Source: Sphingomonas profundi (GTDB lineage: Bacteria; Pseudomonadota; Alphaproteobacteria; Sphingomonadales; Sphingomonadaceae). Taken from it: a DNA stretch of 64,000 bases. Positions 8,105 to 16,300 of this stretch are shown one piece after another. The notes below the pieces were generated by a model, which had not been told where the DNA came from, ran no database searches, and was given only the letters and a program-made list of their open reading frames with translations. Numbering within the stretch: position 1 is the stretch's first letter; every line of letters starts with the position of its first letter. The position numbers and the translations under genes were made by a program. Location of the stretch: contig NZ_CP046535.1 of assembly GCF_009739515.1 (NCBI RefSeq), positions 4,015,501-4,079,500 on the forward strand, given 5' to 3'.

Positions 8105-8905
8105 ATGATACACACCGATCCCCGCGCTCATGCCGCCGCAGACATACGGGCGCCGTCGCTGCTGCTCGCTTCGCTGGAGATGGCGCGGGCGGCGGTCGAG
8201 AGTTCGATGCTGGCCTTCTCGGGTCATCTGCTGGCCAGCGCGCCGCGCGGCGACGGCCATCCCGTGCTGGTGCTGCCCGGCTTCGCGACGGACGACGGCG
8301 CGACCCTGGTGCTGCGCGCCTTCCTGCGCCAGCTGGGCTACGACATCCATGCGTGGGAGCTGGGGCGGAATTACGATCACCGCACCGTGGGCCAGAATGG
8401 CGAGCATCTCGCCCGCCGCATCGATGCGATCCGCGCGGCGACCGGCAAGCGCATCAGCCTGATCGGCTGGAGCCTGGGCGGCGTGATCGCGCGCGAGACG
8501 GCGCGGCGCGATCCGCAGGCGGTGCGTCAGGTGATCACTCTCGGCAGCCCGTTCAGCGGCAACCCGCGCGCGACGAACCTGAACTCGCTGTACGAGCGGA
8601 TGACGGGCAACGTCGTGGCGACGCCGGCGATGGTCGAGCGGTTCACCACCGGCCACCACCCGCTGGAGGTGCCCGCCACCGCTATCTACAGCAAGAGCGA
8701 CGGCATCACCGCCTGGCAGAACTGCATCCTGGCGCAGGGCGAGCAGGCGGAGAACGTGCCGGTCTATGCCAGCCACTTCGGTATGGTGCTGAACCCGACC
8801 GTATTCTACGCGATCGCCGACCGGCTGGCGCTGGCGGAGGGCGCGTGGACGCCGTTCGACGTGTCCGGCTGGCGATCGATGTTCTACCCGCGGCACGAAT
8901 GCTGA
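8105..8905 (+). CDS. Alpha/beta hydrolase, lipase/esterase-like
   Basis: This alpha/beta hydrolase of about 266 residues has the oxyanion segment VLVLPGFATDDGA (about 54-66), the nucleophile elbow GWSLGG with Ser123, and a late SHFGM segment that probably holds the catalytic His. The pattern fits the triacylglycerol-lipase or PHB-depolymerase-like group that acts on esters. No signal peptide is evident, so it is probably cytoplasmic. The start is uncertain: ATG at 8105 (MIHTDPRAH) or ATG at 8054, which adds 17 residues. The gene converges with the GNAT-phaC-phaE operon, so a role in polyester turnover is possible but not shown. Confidence 0.85.
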   Translation: MIHTDPRAHAAADIRAPSLLLASLEMARAAVESSMLAFSGHLLASAPRGDGHPVLVLPGFATDDGATLVLRAFLRQLGYDIHAWELGRNYDHRTVGQNGEHLARRIDAIRAATGKRISLIGWSLGGVIARETARRDPQAVRQVITLGSPFSGNPRATNLNSLYERMTGNVVATPAMVERFTTGHHPLEVPATAIYSKSDGITAWQNCILAQGEQAENVPVYASHFGMVLNPTVFYAIADRLALAEGAWTPFDVSGWRSMFYPRHEC

Positions 8906-8911
8906 GCGGGC

Positions 8912-9496
8912 CTACACCTCGCTGAAGCCGAACGCCTCCAGCTGCGCACGGTGGCGGACGAGATCGAGGCTGAGGATGACGAGGTCGTGCGAGGCGCCGC
9001 TGTCGTCGCGCACATAGTCGCGGAACAGCGCCTCGGGGTGGAAGCCCAGTTCCTCGAACACCGCGATCGCGCCCTGCTGGTCCGGCGTCATGCGCGCCAG
9101 CAGCTTCTCGATTCCGAGCGACAGCGAGAGCGCCAGCGCGTCCTGCGTGATCTCCCGGCCGAGGCCGTGGCCGCGCGCGTCCGGCGCGACGACCACGCGG
9201 CACTCGCCCACGTGCGGCGACCATGAGAGGCCATCCCGCACGATCGCGGCGCAGCCCTGCACGCGGCCGTCCCGCACGGCCAGCACGGTGACGATGTTGC
9301 CGGCGGCGATCTGATCGATCCAGGCGGCGACGACGCGCGGATTGCGGATGTCGCGCTGGAGGAACAGCAGGTCGTGGTGCGGCATGCCGGCGGCGAAGGC
9401 GAGTACGGCGGCGGCATCGTCCGGCCCCATCAGGCGCAGCTCGAACGTGACCTCGCCCAGCGGAATGAGGCGGGGATAATCATGGGCAGCGGGCAT
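8912..9496 (-). CDS. GNAT family N-acetyltransferase
   Basis: This 194-residue GNAT acetyltransferase has a central VVVAPDARGHGLGREI segment, matching the acetyl-CoA pyrophosphate-binding loop Q/RxxGxG/A, followed by an IAVFEELGF helix-strand typical of the fold. The substrate is unknown. The ATG at 9496 shares one base with the phaC stop (TGATG on the minus strand). It has a GGAAGG ribosome-binding site inside the end of phaC, so it is the third gene of the phaE-phaC-GNAT operon. A role tied to PHA metabolism is only suggested by position. Confidence 0.85.
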   Translation of the reverse strand: MPAAHDYPRLIPLGEVTFELRLMGPDDAAAVLAFAAGMPHHDLLFLQRDIRNPRVVAAWIDQIAAGNIVTVLAVRDGRVQGCAAIVRDGLSWSPHVGECRVVVAPDARGHGLGREITQDALALSLSLGIEKLLARMTPDQQGAIAVFEELGFHPEALFRDYVRDDSGASHDLVILSLDLVRHRAQLEAFGFSEV

Positions 9497-10578
9497 CAGG
9501 TGGACCTTCCGGCAAGCCAGGTGTCGATCGTGGGCCACAGGCGTTTCAGCGCGGCGACACCCGCCACCACGCTGACATGGCCGCCCTTCACGACGGTTTC
9601 GAAGACCTCGCTGGACGAGATCTTCTGGGTGAGCGGGTGCGCCGCCTCGAACGGCACGACATGATCGTGCTGGGCGATGATGTTGCACACGGGCGCGGTG
9701 ATCGCGGCGAGGCGGGCGGGCCGGCCGCCAATCTCCAGCGCGTCCTCGTACAGGGCGTTGGCCCACATGAACTGCTTGGTGATGTCGCGGAAGAACTCGC
9801 CCGGCAGCGGCAGCGTCTCCGCCGCCCAGCGATCGAACATGCGGTACGACTTGACGAATTCGTCATTCCACATGTTGTTCCAGAGGTGCAGCACGCCGGC
9901 GGTGCGGTTGGCCGGGCGCATCAGATCGAAGGCGCCCAGGATCAGATCGCCGGGGATGTTGCCCACCCGGTCGACGAGCCGGTCGACATCGAAGTGCGCC
10001 TTGTCTGACCAGGCGCGGAACAGCGTCATCTGCGCGAAGTCGATCGGCGTGGCGAAGCAGACGAGGTTCTTGAGCGGCCCCTCCGGAAACAAGGTGGCGT
10101 AGAGTACGGAGAGCGTGCCGCCCATGCAGTAGCCGGCCAGCGACACGTCCGGCTCGCCCGTCGCGGCCAGCACGCGATCGATGCAGTCGGGCAGGAAATC
10201 GAGGACGTAATCCTTCAGCGCCAGCGTCTTCTCGTCGCTGCGCGGCGCCGCCCAGTCGATCATGAACACGTCGTAGCCGCGCATCAGCAGGAACTCGACG
10301 AGGCTCTGGCCGCGTGCCAGATCGAAGATATAGCCCTTGTTGCTGGGCGCCATCACCAGCAGCACGGGCACGCGATACACCTCGTCCACCAGCGGACGGT
10401 AGTGGTAGAGGTTCAGCGTGCCGCGGCGGTGGAGCACATCCTTCTCGCACGCGCCCACCGGCTGGCGCGGCGCGGAGAGGAATTCTAGGCCCTTGATGTT
10501 GCGCTGGATCGCGCGCTCCACCTCCAGGCGGACGCGCGCCGCCACGGCATCGGCGGCGGCCGGATCGGCTTCGCTCAC
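9496..10578 (-). CDS. phaC: Class III-like poly(hydroxyalkanoate) synthase subunit PhaC
   Basis: This 360-residue PHA synthase polymerises hydroxyacyl-CoA into polyester granules. It has the PhaC lipase box GYCMGG with Cys151, a likely Asp305 (AQHDHVVP) and a late His334 (KGGHVSVVAG), which complete the triad. The WNNMWNDEFV segment is typical of PhaC. Class I synthases are close to 560-600 residues; this short form matches class III PhaC, which needs PhaE. A PhaE-like gene lies directly upstream and overlaps by four bases (GTGA), and phaC uses a GTG start at 10578. The start gives MSEADPAAADAVAARV. Confidence 0.92.
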   Translation of the reverse strand: MSEADPAAADAVAARVRLEVERAIQRNIKGLEFLSAPRQPVGACEKDVLHRRGTLNLYHYRPLVDEVYRVPVLLVMAPSNKGYIFDLARGQSLVEFLLMRGYDVFMIDWAAPRSDEKTLALKDYVLDFLPDCIDRVLAATGEPDVSLAGYCMGGTLSVLYATLFPEGPLKNLVCFATPIDFAQMTLFRAWSDKAHFDVDRLVDRVGNIPGDLILGAFDLMRPANRTAGVLHLWNNMWNDEFVKSYRMFDRWAAETLPLPGEFFRDITKQFMWANALYEDALEIGGRPARLAAITAPVCNIIAQHDHVVPFEAAHPLTQKISSSEVFETVVKGGHVSVVAGVAALKRLWPTIDTWLAGRST

Positions 10579-10970
10579 GGGCGTCCGGTCGCGGGGGGCG
10601 TCTCACCGGTGTCGGTGGCGGGCGGCGGCTGACGGGTGCGGCGGACGGGCGCCGCTGCCTCGCGCGTATCACCCTTCAGATCGGAAACGGCGATCGCCAG
10701 CCGGTCGAGCTTCTCCTCCACGGCCAGCAGCCGGTCGCTAAGATCGCTGACTTGCCCCTGGCTCGGCAGGTTCATCGCCTTCAGCACCTTCTCCATCTGC
10801 TCGGAGAAGGATTGCTGCACGGCGCGCGACATGGTGCTCGCCTGGTTCATCGTGCTGCCGAATTCCTTGGAGGCGCTGATCTTCGCGGAGAAGTCGTTCA
10901 CCTCCTGCTCCCACTTCGTCACGAACTGGGACCAAGCCGCCATCGGATCGAACGCGCCCTTCTCGGCCAT
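10575..10970 (-). CDS. PhaE-like / phasin-like PHA synthase partner
   Basis: This 131-residue protein has an amphipathic helical N-terminus (WSQFVTKWEQEVNDFSAKI), a coiled-coil-like segment VSDLSDRLLAVEEKLDRL, and a Pro/Thr-rich basic tail. The coiled-coil resembles the C-terminal part of PhaE, the partner of class III PhaC, but PhaE is usually about 300 or more residues. It may be a shortened PhaE or a phasin. The ATG at 10970 has a GGGAGAG ribosome-binding site. The stop overlaps the phaC GTG start, so co-translation with phaC is likely. Confidence 0.75.
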   Translation of the reverse strand: MAEKGAFDPMAAWSQFVTKWEQEVNDFSAKISASKEFGSTMNQASTMSRAVQQSFSEQMEKVLKAMNLPSQGQVSDLSDRLLAVEEKLDRLAIAVSDLKGDTREAAAPVRRTRQPPPATDTGETPPATGRP

Positions 10971-11113
10971 GATGCTCTCCCTGCCGCAGCGCCCTTGTGG
11001 GCGTCACCCGGCAAGGGTCGGCTAATCGGCGGTCGGCGCAACTGACCAGAATGCGAGGTCGCACGTCGCCCGCGCGTCGGGAACGCCGGATCGGCGCCGT
11101 CAGCCGGCCCGGA

Positions 11114-12169
11114 TCATGCCCGCTGGCCGCCGCGTGGCACCTGTTCCAGCTGCGCCTTGCGATAGGTCTGCCGCTCGAACATCCAGCCGGGATATTCGGC
11201 GGGCAGGCGGCTGATGTCGTCCAGCGTCGCCAGCTCCTCCTCCGTCAGGTCCACCTTGGCGGCGGCGATGTTGTCGGCCAGCTGCTCGATACGCTTGGCG
11301 CCCACGATCACGCTCGTCACCGCCGGCTGGTGGAGCAGCCACGCGAGCGCGATCTGCGCGACCGAGACGCCGCGCCGCTCCGCCATGGAGCGCATCGCGT
11401 CGATCGCGTCGAAGCCGCGATCCTTGTCGACCGGCGGGAAGTCGAAGGCGGCGCGGCGGCCGTCGCCCTCGGTCGAGCCGTCGCGGCCATATTTGCCGGA
11501 GAGGAAGCCGCCGGCCAGCGGGCTCCACACCATCAGCCCCAGCCCCTCGGACCGCAGCATCGGCACGATCTCGCGCTCAAGATCGCGGCCGGCGACGGAG
11601 TAATAGGCCTGCAGCGAGGCGAAACGGTGCAGCCCCAGCCGCTGCGCGATGCCGAGCGCCTTGGCGATCTGCCACGCCGCCCAGTTGGAGACGCCGACGT
11701 AGCGGACATGGCCGTGCTGCACGAGCGTGTCGAGCGCGCGCAGGCTCTCCTCGATCGGCGTGACCGGATCGAAGCCGTGCAGCTGGTAGAGATCGATGTG
11801 ATCGAGCTGGAGGCGCTTCAGGCTGGCTTTCACCGCATCGATCAGGTGCAGGCGGGACGAGCCGCGGCTGTTCGGCCCCTCGCCGGTAGGCCCGTAGGCC
11901 TTGGTGGCGACGACGATCTCGTCTCGCCGCAGCCCCAGGTTGCGGATCGCCTGCCCGGTAATCTCCTCCGATCGGCCGTCCGAATAGACGTCGGCGGTGT
12001 CGATGAAGTTGATGCCGGCCTCTGTCGCCGCGCGAACCAGGCCGTCCGCCTCGTCCTGCTGCACCTGGCCGATCTGCGCCCACATGCCGTCGCCGCCGCC
12101 GAAGGTCATCGTGCCAAGGCAGAGTTCGGACACGAAGAGCCCGGTATCGCCTAGCCTGTTCATGCGCAT
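11114..12169 (-). CDS. Aldo/keto reductase
   Basis: This 351-residue NADPH-dependent aldo/keto reductase has the catalytic-region motifs FIDTADVYSDGRSEE (Asp and Tyr of the tetrad), VVATKAYG (Lys) and YQLHGFD (His), followed by the C-terminal cofactor-binding part with SVIVGAKRIEQLADNI. It reduces carbonyl compounds; the physiological substrate is unknown. Two ATG codons two codons apart (12169 and 12163) both give plausible starts. Genes on either side are unrelated, so it looks like a single-gene unit. Confidence 0.93.
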   Translation of the reverse strand: MRMNRLGDTGLFVSELCLGTMTFGGGDGMWAQIGQVQQDEADGLVRAATEAGINFIDTADVYSDGRSEEITGQAIRNLGLRRDEIVVATKAYGPTGEGPNSRGSSRLHLIDAVKASLKRLQLDHIDLYQLHGFDPVTPIEESLRALDTLVQHGHVRYVGVSNWAAWQIAKALGIAQRLGLHRFASLQAYYSVAGRDLEREIVPMLRSEGLGLMVWSPLAGGFLSGKYGRDGSTEGDGRRAAFDFPPVDKDRGFDAIDAMRSMAERRGVSVAQIALAWLLHQPAVTSVIVGAKRIEQLADNIAAAKVDLTEEELATLDDISRLPAEYPGWMFERQTYRKAQLEQVPRGGQRA

Positions 12170-12258
12170 GGAGTGGATCCGTTCCTATCAGAGGAACCAC
12201 CCCAACGCGCGTCGCGCGGCGCGGTGCCGGAGCGCGGGCCGCCGGGCGCAGAAACGGG

Positions 12259-12292
12259 ACGAGCCCGGAACCGCAGCGGGCTCCGGGCTCGT
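12259..12292 (-). terminator. Likely rho-independent terminator after the HU gene
   Basis: ACGAGCCCGGA and TCCGGGCTCGT form a perfect 11-bp stem with a 12-nt loop, 24 nt downstream of the HU stop. A short T-run (CCCGTTTCTG on the minus strand) follows. The position fits termination of the HU transcript and separation from the aldo/keto reductase promoter. Confidence 0.7.
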
Positions 12293-12315
12293 CTGATGCA
12301 CGAACAGCGATCGGC

Positions 12316-12591
12316 TCAGCCGTTCAGCTTGTCCTTCAGCGTCTTGGAGGCGGTGAAGGCGAAACGCTTGGACGCCTTGATCTTCATCGCCTCGCCGGTC
12401 GCCGGGTTGCGGCCGTCGCGCTCCGGGCTGTCGGTGACGCGGAATTTGCCGAAGCCGTTGATCGAGACCTCGCCATCCTTCCCGGCGGCATCGGCGATGG
12501 CCGAGAAGATGCCCTCGACGAGCTTCTTCGCATCGGCCTTGGTGACGTCCTGGGTGGTGGCGATATGCTCGATCAGATCGCTGTGATTCAT
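12316..12591 (-). CDS. hup: HU family DNA-binding protein
   Basis: This 91-residue histone-like protein has full-length HU architecture: an N-terminal helical dimerisation part (MNHSDLIEHIATTQ), the INGFGKFRV signature (about 44-52), and the DNA-binding beta arm with RNPATGEAMKI including the Pro that intercalates DNA. It bends and compacts DNA as a homodimer. Distinction between HU-alpha, HU-beta and IHF types is not secure from sequence alone, though HU is favoured. It is a single-gene unit with its own downstream hairpin terminator at 12259-12292. Confidence 0.95.
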   Translation of the reverse strand: MNHSDLIEHIATTQDVTKADAKKLVEGIFSAIADAAGKDGEVSINGFGKFRVTDSPERDGRNPATGEAMKIKASKRFAFTASKTLKDKLNG

Positions 12592-12749
12592 GCCTGTTCC
12601 TCCTTATTCGGCGAGACGCGCACCGGCCTTGCGGCCGGGGCATCGGCGCCGCCATGCGTTGCCGGAGGGGGCGAAGGCAAGCCTTTAGCGCAGCCGCCCG
12701 AGCGTGGCGGCCGCTTGCAACCTTCACGAAAGGACGTGAAAGCGGGCGC

Positions 12750-14273
12750 ATGAGCGTCATCGAGCCCCCGCCTTCCTCCGCCAGCATCCTTGCGCCGGGC
12801 GACAATTGCTGGTCGATCGAGCAGGCGAGCCGGGCCGCCGTGCTGATCGATGCCGACGCCTACTTCGCCGCCGCCCGCGCCGCGATGCTGACGGCCAAGC
12901 GCCGGATCATGCTGATCGGCTGGGATTTCGACGGCCGGATCGAGCTGACCGGCGTGCGCGGCGCGCCCGATGCGCCGATGCGGGTGGGCGACTTCATTCT
13001 CTGGCTGGTCAACCGCACGCCGACGCTGGAAGTGTATCTGCTGCGATGGGATCTCGGCGCGCTGCGCACCCTGTTCCGCGGCACCACGATCTTCACCTTC
13101 GTCAAGTGGATGTGGCACAAGCGCATCCACACCCGGCTGGACGGCGCCCACCCGCCGGGCGCGTCGCACCATCAGAAGATCGTCGTGATCGACGATTGCT
13201 TCGCCTTCTGCGGCGGCATCGACATGACCGGCGACCGCTGGGACACGCGGGCGCATCGCGATGGCGATCCGGGGCGCAGGCGGCCCGGCGGCGACGCCTA
13301 CCCGCCGTGGCACGACGCGACGACCGCGCTGGAGGGGGACGCGGCGGCGCGGCTGGGCGAACTGGCGCGCGATCGCTGGCGGATCGCGGGCGGCACCCCG
13401 CTGCAGCCGATCACGGACGGCGCGGTGTGCTGGCCGGAGGGGCTGGAGCCGATGTTCCGGGATGTCGCCGTCGCCATATCGCGATCGCGGCCGGTGCTGC
13501 CGGATCTGGAGCCGATCCGCGAGATCGAGCGGCTGTACCTGGACATGATCGCCAAGGCCCGCCGGTTCATCTATGCCGAGAGCCAGTATTTCGCCTCGCG
13601 CCGCATCGCCGAGGCGATCGCCCGCCGGCTGGACGAGGCGGACGGGCCGGAGATCGTGATCGTCAACCCGCTGACGGCCAATGGCTGGCTGGAGCCGATC
13701 GCGATGGACAGCGCGCGCGCCCGCCTGTTCGAGGCGCTGCGCCAGCGCGACACGCACGGCCGCCTGCGCATCTACCACCCCTATACGGCGGCGGGCGAGC
13801 CGATCTACGTGCACGCCAAGATCATGATCGTGGACGAGGAGATGATCCGCGTCGGCTCCTCGAACATGAACAACCGCTCGCTGCGGCTGGATACCGAGTG
13901 CGACGTGACGATCGACCGCGCCTGCCCGCGCAATGACGGGTGCAGCCCCACCATCCGCGCGATCCGCGACGGTCTGATCGCCGAGCATCTCGGCAGCGAC
14001 GCGGCGACCGTGGCGGAGATGATCGACGCCTCCGGATCGATCGTCGCCACGATCGAGCGGCTGCGCGGCACGGGCCGATCGCTGCGGCCCTATGAGGTGC
14101 CGGATCTCAGCGCCGTGGAGACGTGGCTGGCCGACAACGAGGTGCTCGATCCCGAGGGGCCGGAGGAGATGTTCGAGGCTCTGGGCAAGCGCGGCCTGTT
14201 CCGCCGCGCGCGGGACAGGCGACGCGCATGGCGCGCGTTGCGCAAGCCGCCCGGCCGGTCAGGCAAGGCCTGA
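12750..14273 (+). CDS. Phospholipase D-like / cardiolipin synthase-type protein
   Basis: This 507-residue phospholipase D superfamily protein has two HKD motifs: HHQKIVVIDD followed by FCGGIDM, and HAKIMIVDEE followed by GSSNMNNRS. Each supplies His, Lys and Asp of the phosphatidyl-transfer active site. The internal VKWMWHKRIHTR stretch and basic C-terminus (RRARDRRRAWRALRK) fit a membrane-surface enzyme, though no clear transmembrane segments are seen. It could be a phospholipase D or a cardiolipin-synthase-like transferase; motifs do not separate these. The ATG at 12750 is 32 codons inside a longer open frame whose upstream part is low complexity. Confidence 0.9.
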   Translation: MSVIEPPPSSASILAPGDNCWSIEQASRAAVLIDADAYFAAARAAMLTAKRRIMLIGWDFDGRIELTGVRGAPDAPMRVGDFILWLVNRTPTLEVYLLRWDLGALRTLFRGTTIFTFVKWMWHKRIHTRLDGAHPPGASHHQKIVVIDDCFAFCGGIDMTGDRWDTRAHRDGDPGRRRPGGDAYPPWHDATTALEGDAAARLGELARDRWRIAGGTPLQPITDGAVCWPEGLEPMFRDVAVAISRSRPVLPDLEPIREIERLYLDMIAKARRFIYAESQYFASRRIAEAIARRLDEADGPEIVIVNPLTANGWLEPIAMDSARARLFEALRQRDTHGRLRIYHPYTAAGEPIYVHAKIMIVDEEMIRVGSSNMNNRSLRLDTECDVTIDRACPRNDGCSPTIRAIRDGLIAEHLGSDAATVAEMIDASGSIVATIERLRGTGRSLRPYEVPDLSAVETWLADNEVLDPEGPEEMFEALGKRGLFRRARDRRRAWRALRKPPGRSGKA

Positions 14274-14276
14274 TCG

Positions 14277-14546
14277 CTACAGCAGGTCGCGATATTCGGG
14301 GTGGCGATCGATATAGTCGCGCACGAAGCTGCACTCGGGCACCACCGTCAGCCCCTCCGCCCGTGCCGCATCCAGCGCGCCGCGCACCAGGCGGCTGCCG
14401 ACGCCGTGGCCGGCCAGCGCGTCCGGCACCTCGGTGTGGGTGAAGACGATGCTCTCGCCCCGCCGCTGGTAGGCGGCGAAGGCCGTGCCGCCGGCCTCTT
14501 TCAGCACGAAGCGGCTCTCCGACGGCGCGTCGCGCACGTCGCTCAC
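14277..14546 (-). CDS. Small GNAT-type (YjdJ-like) N-acetyltransferase
   Basis: This 89-residue single-domain GNAT protein of the YjdJ/YidJ type has the sequence IVFTHTEVPDALAGHGVGSRLVRGALDA split over residues about 33-60. The acetyl-CoA loop is in GHGVGSRL, followed by CSFVRDYIDRHPEY, the usual C-terminal signature of this family. The biochemical role of the family is poorly defined. It uses a GTG start at 14546 that overlaps the stop of the ankyrin gene (GTGA), so the two are coupled. It converges with the phospholipase D-like gene only 3 nt away. Confidence 0.88.
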   Translation of the reverse strand: MSDVRDAPSESRFVLKEAGGTAFAAYQRRGESIVFTHTEVPDALAGHGVGSRLVRGALDAARAEGLTVVPECSFVRDYIDRHPEYRDLL

Positions 14547-15082
14547 GCCGCGTGCCTCTGCGGCGCGGACAGACGAGCGACCATGGCCGCGTTGCGCTGC
14601 CCGGCGGCGAGCGAGGCGGCGGTGTTGCCGGCGGCGTCCACCGCGTCGCGATCGGCGCCGGCGGCGAGCAGCATGTCCACCTGATCGTCGCGGCCGAACA
14701 TCGCGGCCATCATCAGCGCCGTCTGGCCGGCCTTGTTGCGCGCGTTCACCGTGCAGCCGGCGGCCACCAGGCGGGCGGCGACCGCGTCATGCCCCTTGAA
14801 GGCGGCGCCCATCAGCGCCGTGTTGCCGCGGGCGATATCGCCCGCATCGGGATCGGCGCCGTGCATCAGCAGCAGGTTCAGGGCGGCGAGACGATCATGA
14901 TAGGCGGCCAGGATCAGCGCGGTATGGCCCTTGCCGTCATGCGCGTCGATCACCGCGCCGTAGACGAGCAGCGCCTCTATCACGTCGCCGCGACCTTCGC
15001 GGGCGGCATCGAAGAACAGCATCTGCATGCGTTCCGCGCTGGGCAGGGGATGCGGGGCGGCGGTGGTGTCGGGAAGTTTCAT
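14543..15082 (-). CDS. Ankyrin repeat protein
   Basis: This 179-residue protein is almost entirely ankyrin repeats. Clear units start at about residues 20, 52, 86, 119 and 151 and carry the GxTAL motif (GHTALILAA, GNTALMGAA, GQTALMMAA, GNTAASLAA) and a GADxDA turn. There is no signal peptide or membrane segment, so it is likely a cytoplasmic protein-interaction scaffold. The ATG at 15082 has a GTGGAG ribosome-binding site. It forms a two-gene unit with the small GNAT gene downstream. The partner protein is unknown. Confidence 0.9.
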   Translation of the reverse strand: MKLPDTTAAPHPLPSAERMQMLFFDAAREGRGDVIEALLVYGAVIDAHDGKGHTALILAAYHDRLAALNLLLMHGADPDAGDIARGNTALMGAAFKGHDAVAARLVAAGCTVNARNKAGQTALMMAAMFGRDDQVDMLLAAGADRDAVDAAGNTAASLAAGQRNAAMVARLSAPQRHAA

Positions 15083-15546
15083 GCGTGGTCTCCACCCGAC
15101 AGAACGGAGATCGTGCCGGTTCGTTGCGCCGTGCGATGCGATCGCCACGCGCTTCATCGATTCAGTCCGGTCCCGAGATGGGCAGTAGAACCGCGCGGCG
15201 GCAATATTCGTGTGCGGCCTACGAACCCGATCGCGGGACCGAATAGACGATTGCCCGCAAAAGGCGGCAAGACAGAAGTCCACGCCGGCGCAGGAGATCG
15301 TCCGTTCAGAACCGGGCCTCAGACTCACGCGGATCGATATACGGCATGCTTGCGCGCTTAACCGGGTTATGGCGAACAGGTTAGTATACAGCGTTTCTGT
15401 TCGATATTGATCGCATCATGCGACGCTCTATACGGGCCTTGATTGTCGTCACCGGCATTGATCGCAACCGATCGAACAAATCGGACGTTCTGCATTTGAA
15501 AAGCATGTTATTCTGGCGTAAAGCGCCATCATTCCGGAGGAAATAT
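15083..15546. other. Intergenic region between divergent ankyrin and MucR-like genes
   Basis: This 464-bp stretch has no convincing gene. The part nearest the MucR-like gene (about 15370-15540) is clearly more AT-rich than the surroundings and contains many TA steps. That fits promoter DNA and the AT-rich T-A-containing targets known for Ros/MucR proteins, including autoregulation. The Shine-Dalgarno GGAGG for the MucR-like gene is at 15536-15540. I could not assign -35 and -10 boxes with confidence. Confidence 0.5.
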
Positions 15547-16119
15547 ATGACTGAACAAGACGCCGATCTCATCACGCTCACCGCCGATATTGTCGGGGCG
15601 CATGTCGCGCACAACAACGTCGCCACCGGCGATATCGCCGGCCTCATCCAGAGCGTCCACTCGGCGTTGAAGGGGCTCGGCCAGGCGCCGGAGCCGGTCG
15701 CGGAGAAGCAGGAGCCGGCCGTCTCGATCCGGTCGAGCGTGAAGCCCGACCACATCGTCTGCCTGGAAGATGGCAAGAAGCTGAAGATGCTCAAGCGCTA
15801 TCTGCGCACCAATTACGACATGTCGCCCGACGAATATCGTCGCAAGTGGAACCTGCCATCCGACTATCCGATGGTGGCGCCCAATTATGCCGAGAAGCGC
15901 CGGTCGCTGGCGCACAGCATCGGTCTGGGCCGCAAGGCCGCCGATGTGCCGGAGGCGGAGCCCGAGCCCGTAGCCGAGGAGCCAGCGGAGAAGCCGAAGC
16001 GCGCGCCGCGCAAGCCCAAGGCGGAAGCGGCGCCGGCCGAGCCGAACGACGAGGCGGCGAAGCCGAAGCGCACCCGCAAGCCGAAGGCGGAGCAGCCCGC
16101 CGACAGCACCGAGGGCTGA
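15547..16119 (+). CDS. Ros/MucR-family transcriptional regulator with altered zinc ligands
   Basis: This 190-residue MucR-type DNA-binding protein has the N-terminal oligomerisation part (residues 1-45) followed by the Ros/MucR domain. The conserved tail of that domain, DYPMVAPNYAEKRRSLA, is at about 107-123. In zinc-binding Ros the finger has two Cys and two His. Here only Cys72 is present, and the usual His of KRHL and of the following position are Tyr85 and Asn89. Zinc-free Ros homologues are known, so it may still bind DNA. The C-terminus has two lysine/proline-rich blocks (KPKRAPRKPKAE and KPKRTRKPKAE). The ATG at 15547 has a strong GGAGG. Confidence 0.9.
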   Translation: MTEQDADLITLTADIVGAHVAHNNVATGDIAGLIQSVHSALKGLGQAPEPVAEKQEPAVSIRSSVKPDHIVCLEDGKKLKMLKRYLRTNYDMSPDEYRRKWNLPSDYPMVAPNYAEKRRSLAHSIGLGRKAADVPEAEPEPVAEEPAEKPKRAPRKPKAEAAPAEPNDEAAKPKRTRKPKAEQPADSTEG

Positions 16120-16135
16120 ACCGAACAAAGGGGGT

Positions 16136-16156
16136 GCGCGCCCGCTTGGGGCGCGC
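16136..16156 (+). terminator. GC-rich hairpin after the MucR-like gene
   Basis: GCGCGCCC and GGGCGCGC form an 8-bp perfect stem with a five-base loop, 17 nt after the stop. No T-run follows, so it may act as a 3-prime stabilising hairpin or a weak terminator. Confidence 0.45.
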
Positions 16157-16300
16157 GCCTCCTCGACAATCTGACCGCTTGATTTTGCCGTCATTCCAGC
16201 GCCGGCTGGAAACCGTGTCTCCCGTCACGGACACGATGCTGCACGGATGGAGACAGTGGCTGCAGCCTGCGCCGGAGCGACGGAGCGGTCGGCGCGCGGC

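Noticed and set aside
16212-16233. Hairpin CGTGTC...GACACG between the MucR-like and ThuA genes
   Set aside because: The stem is only six base pairs with a long loop and no T-run, which is too weak to call a terminator.
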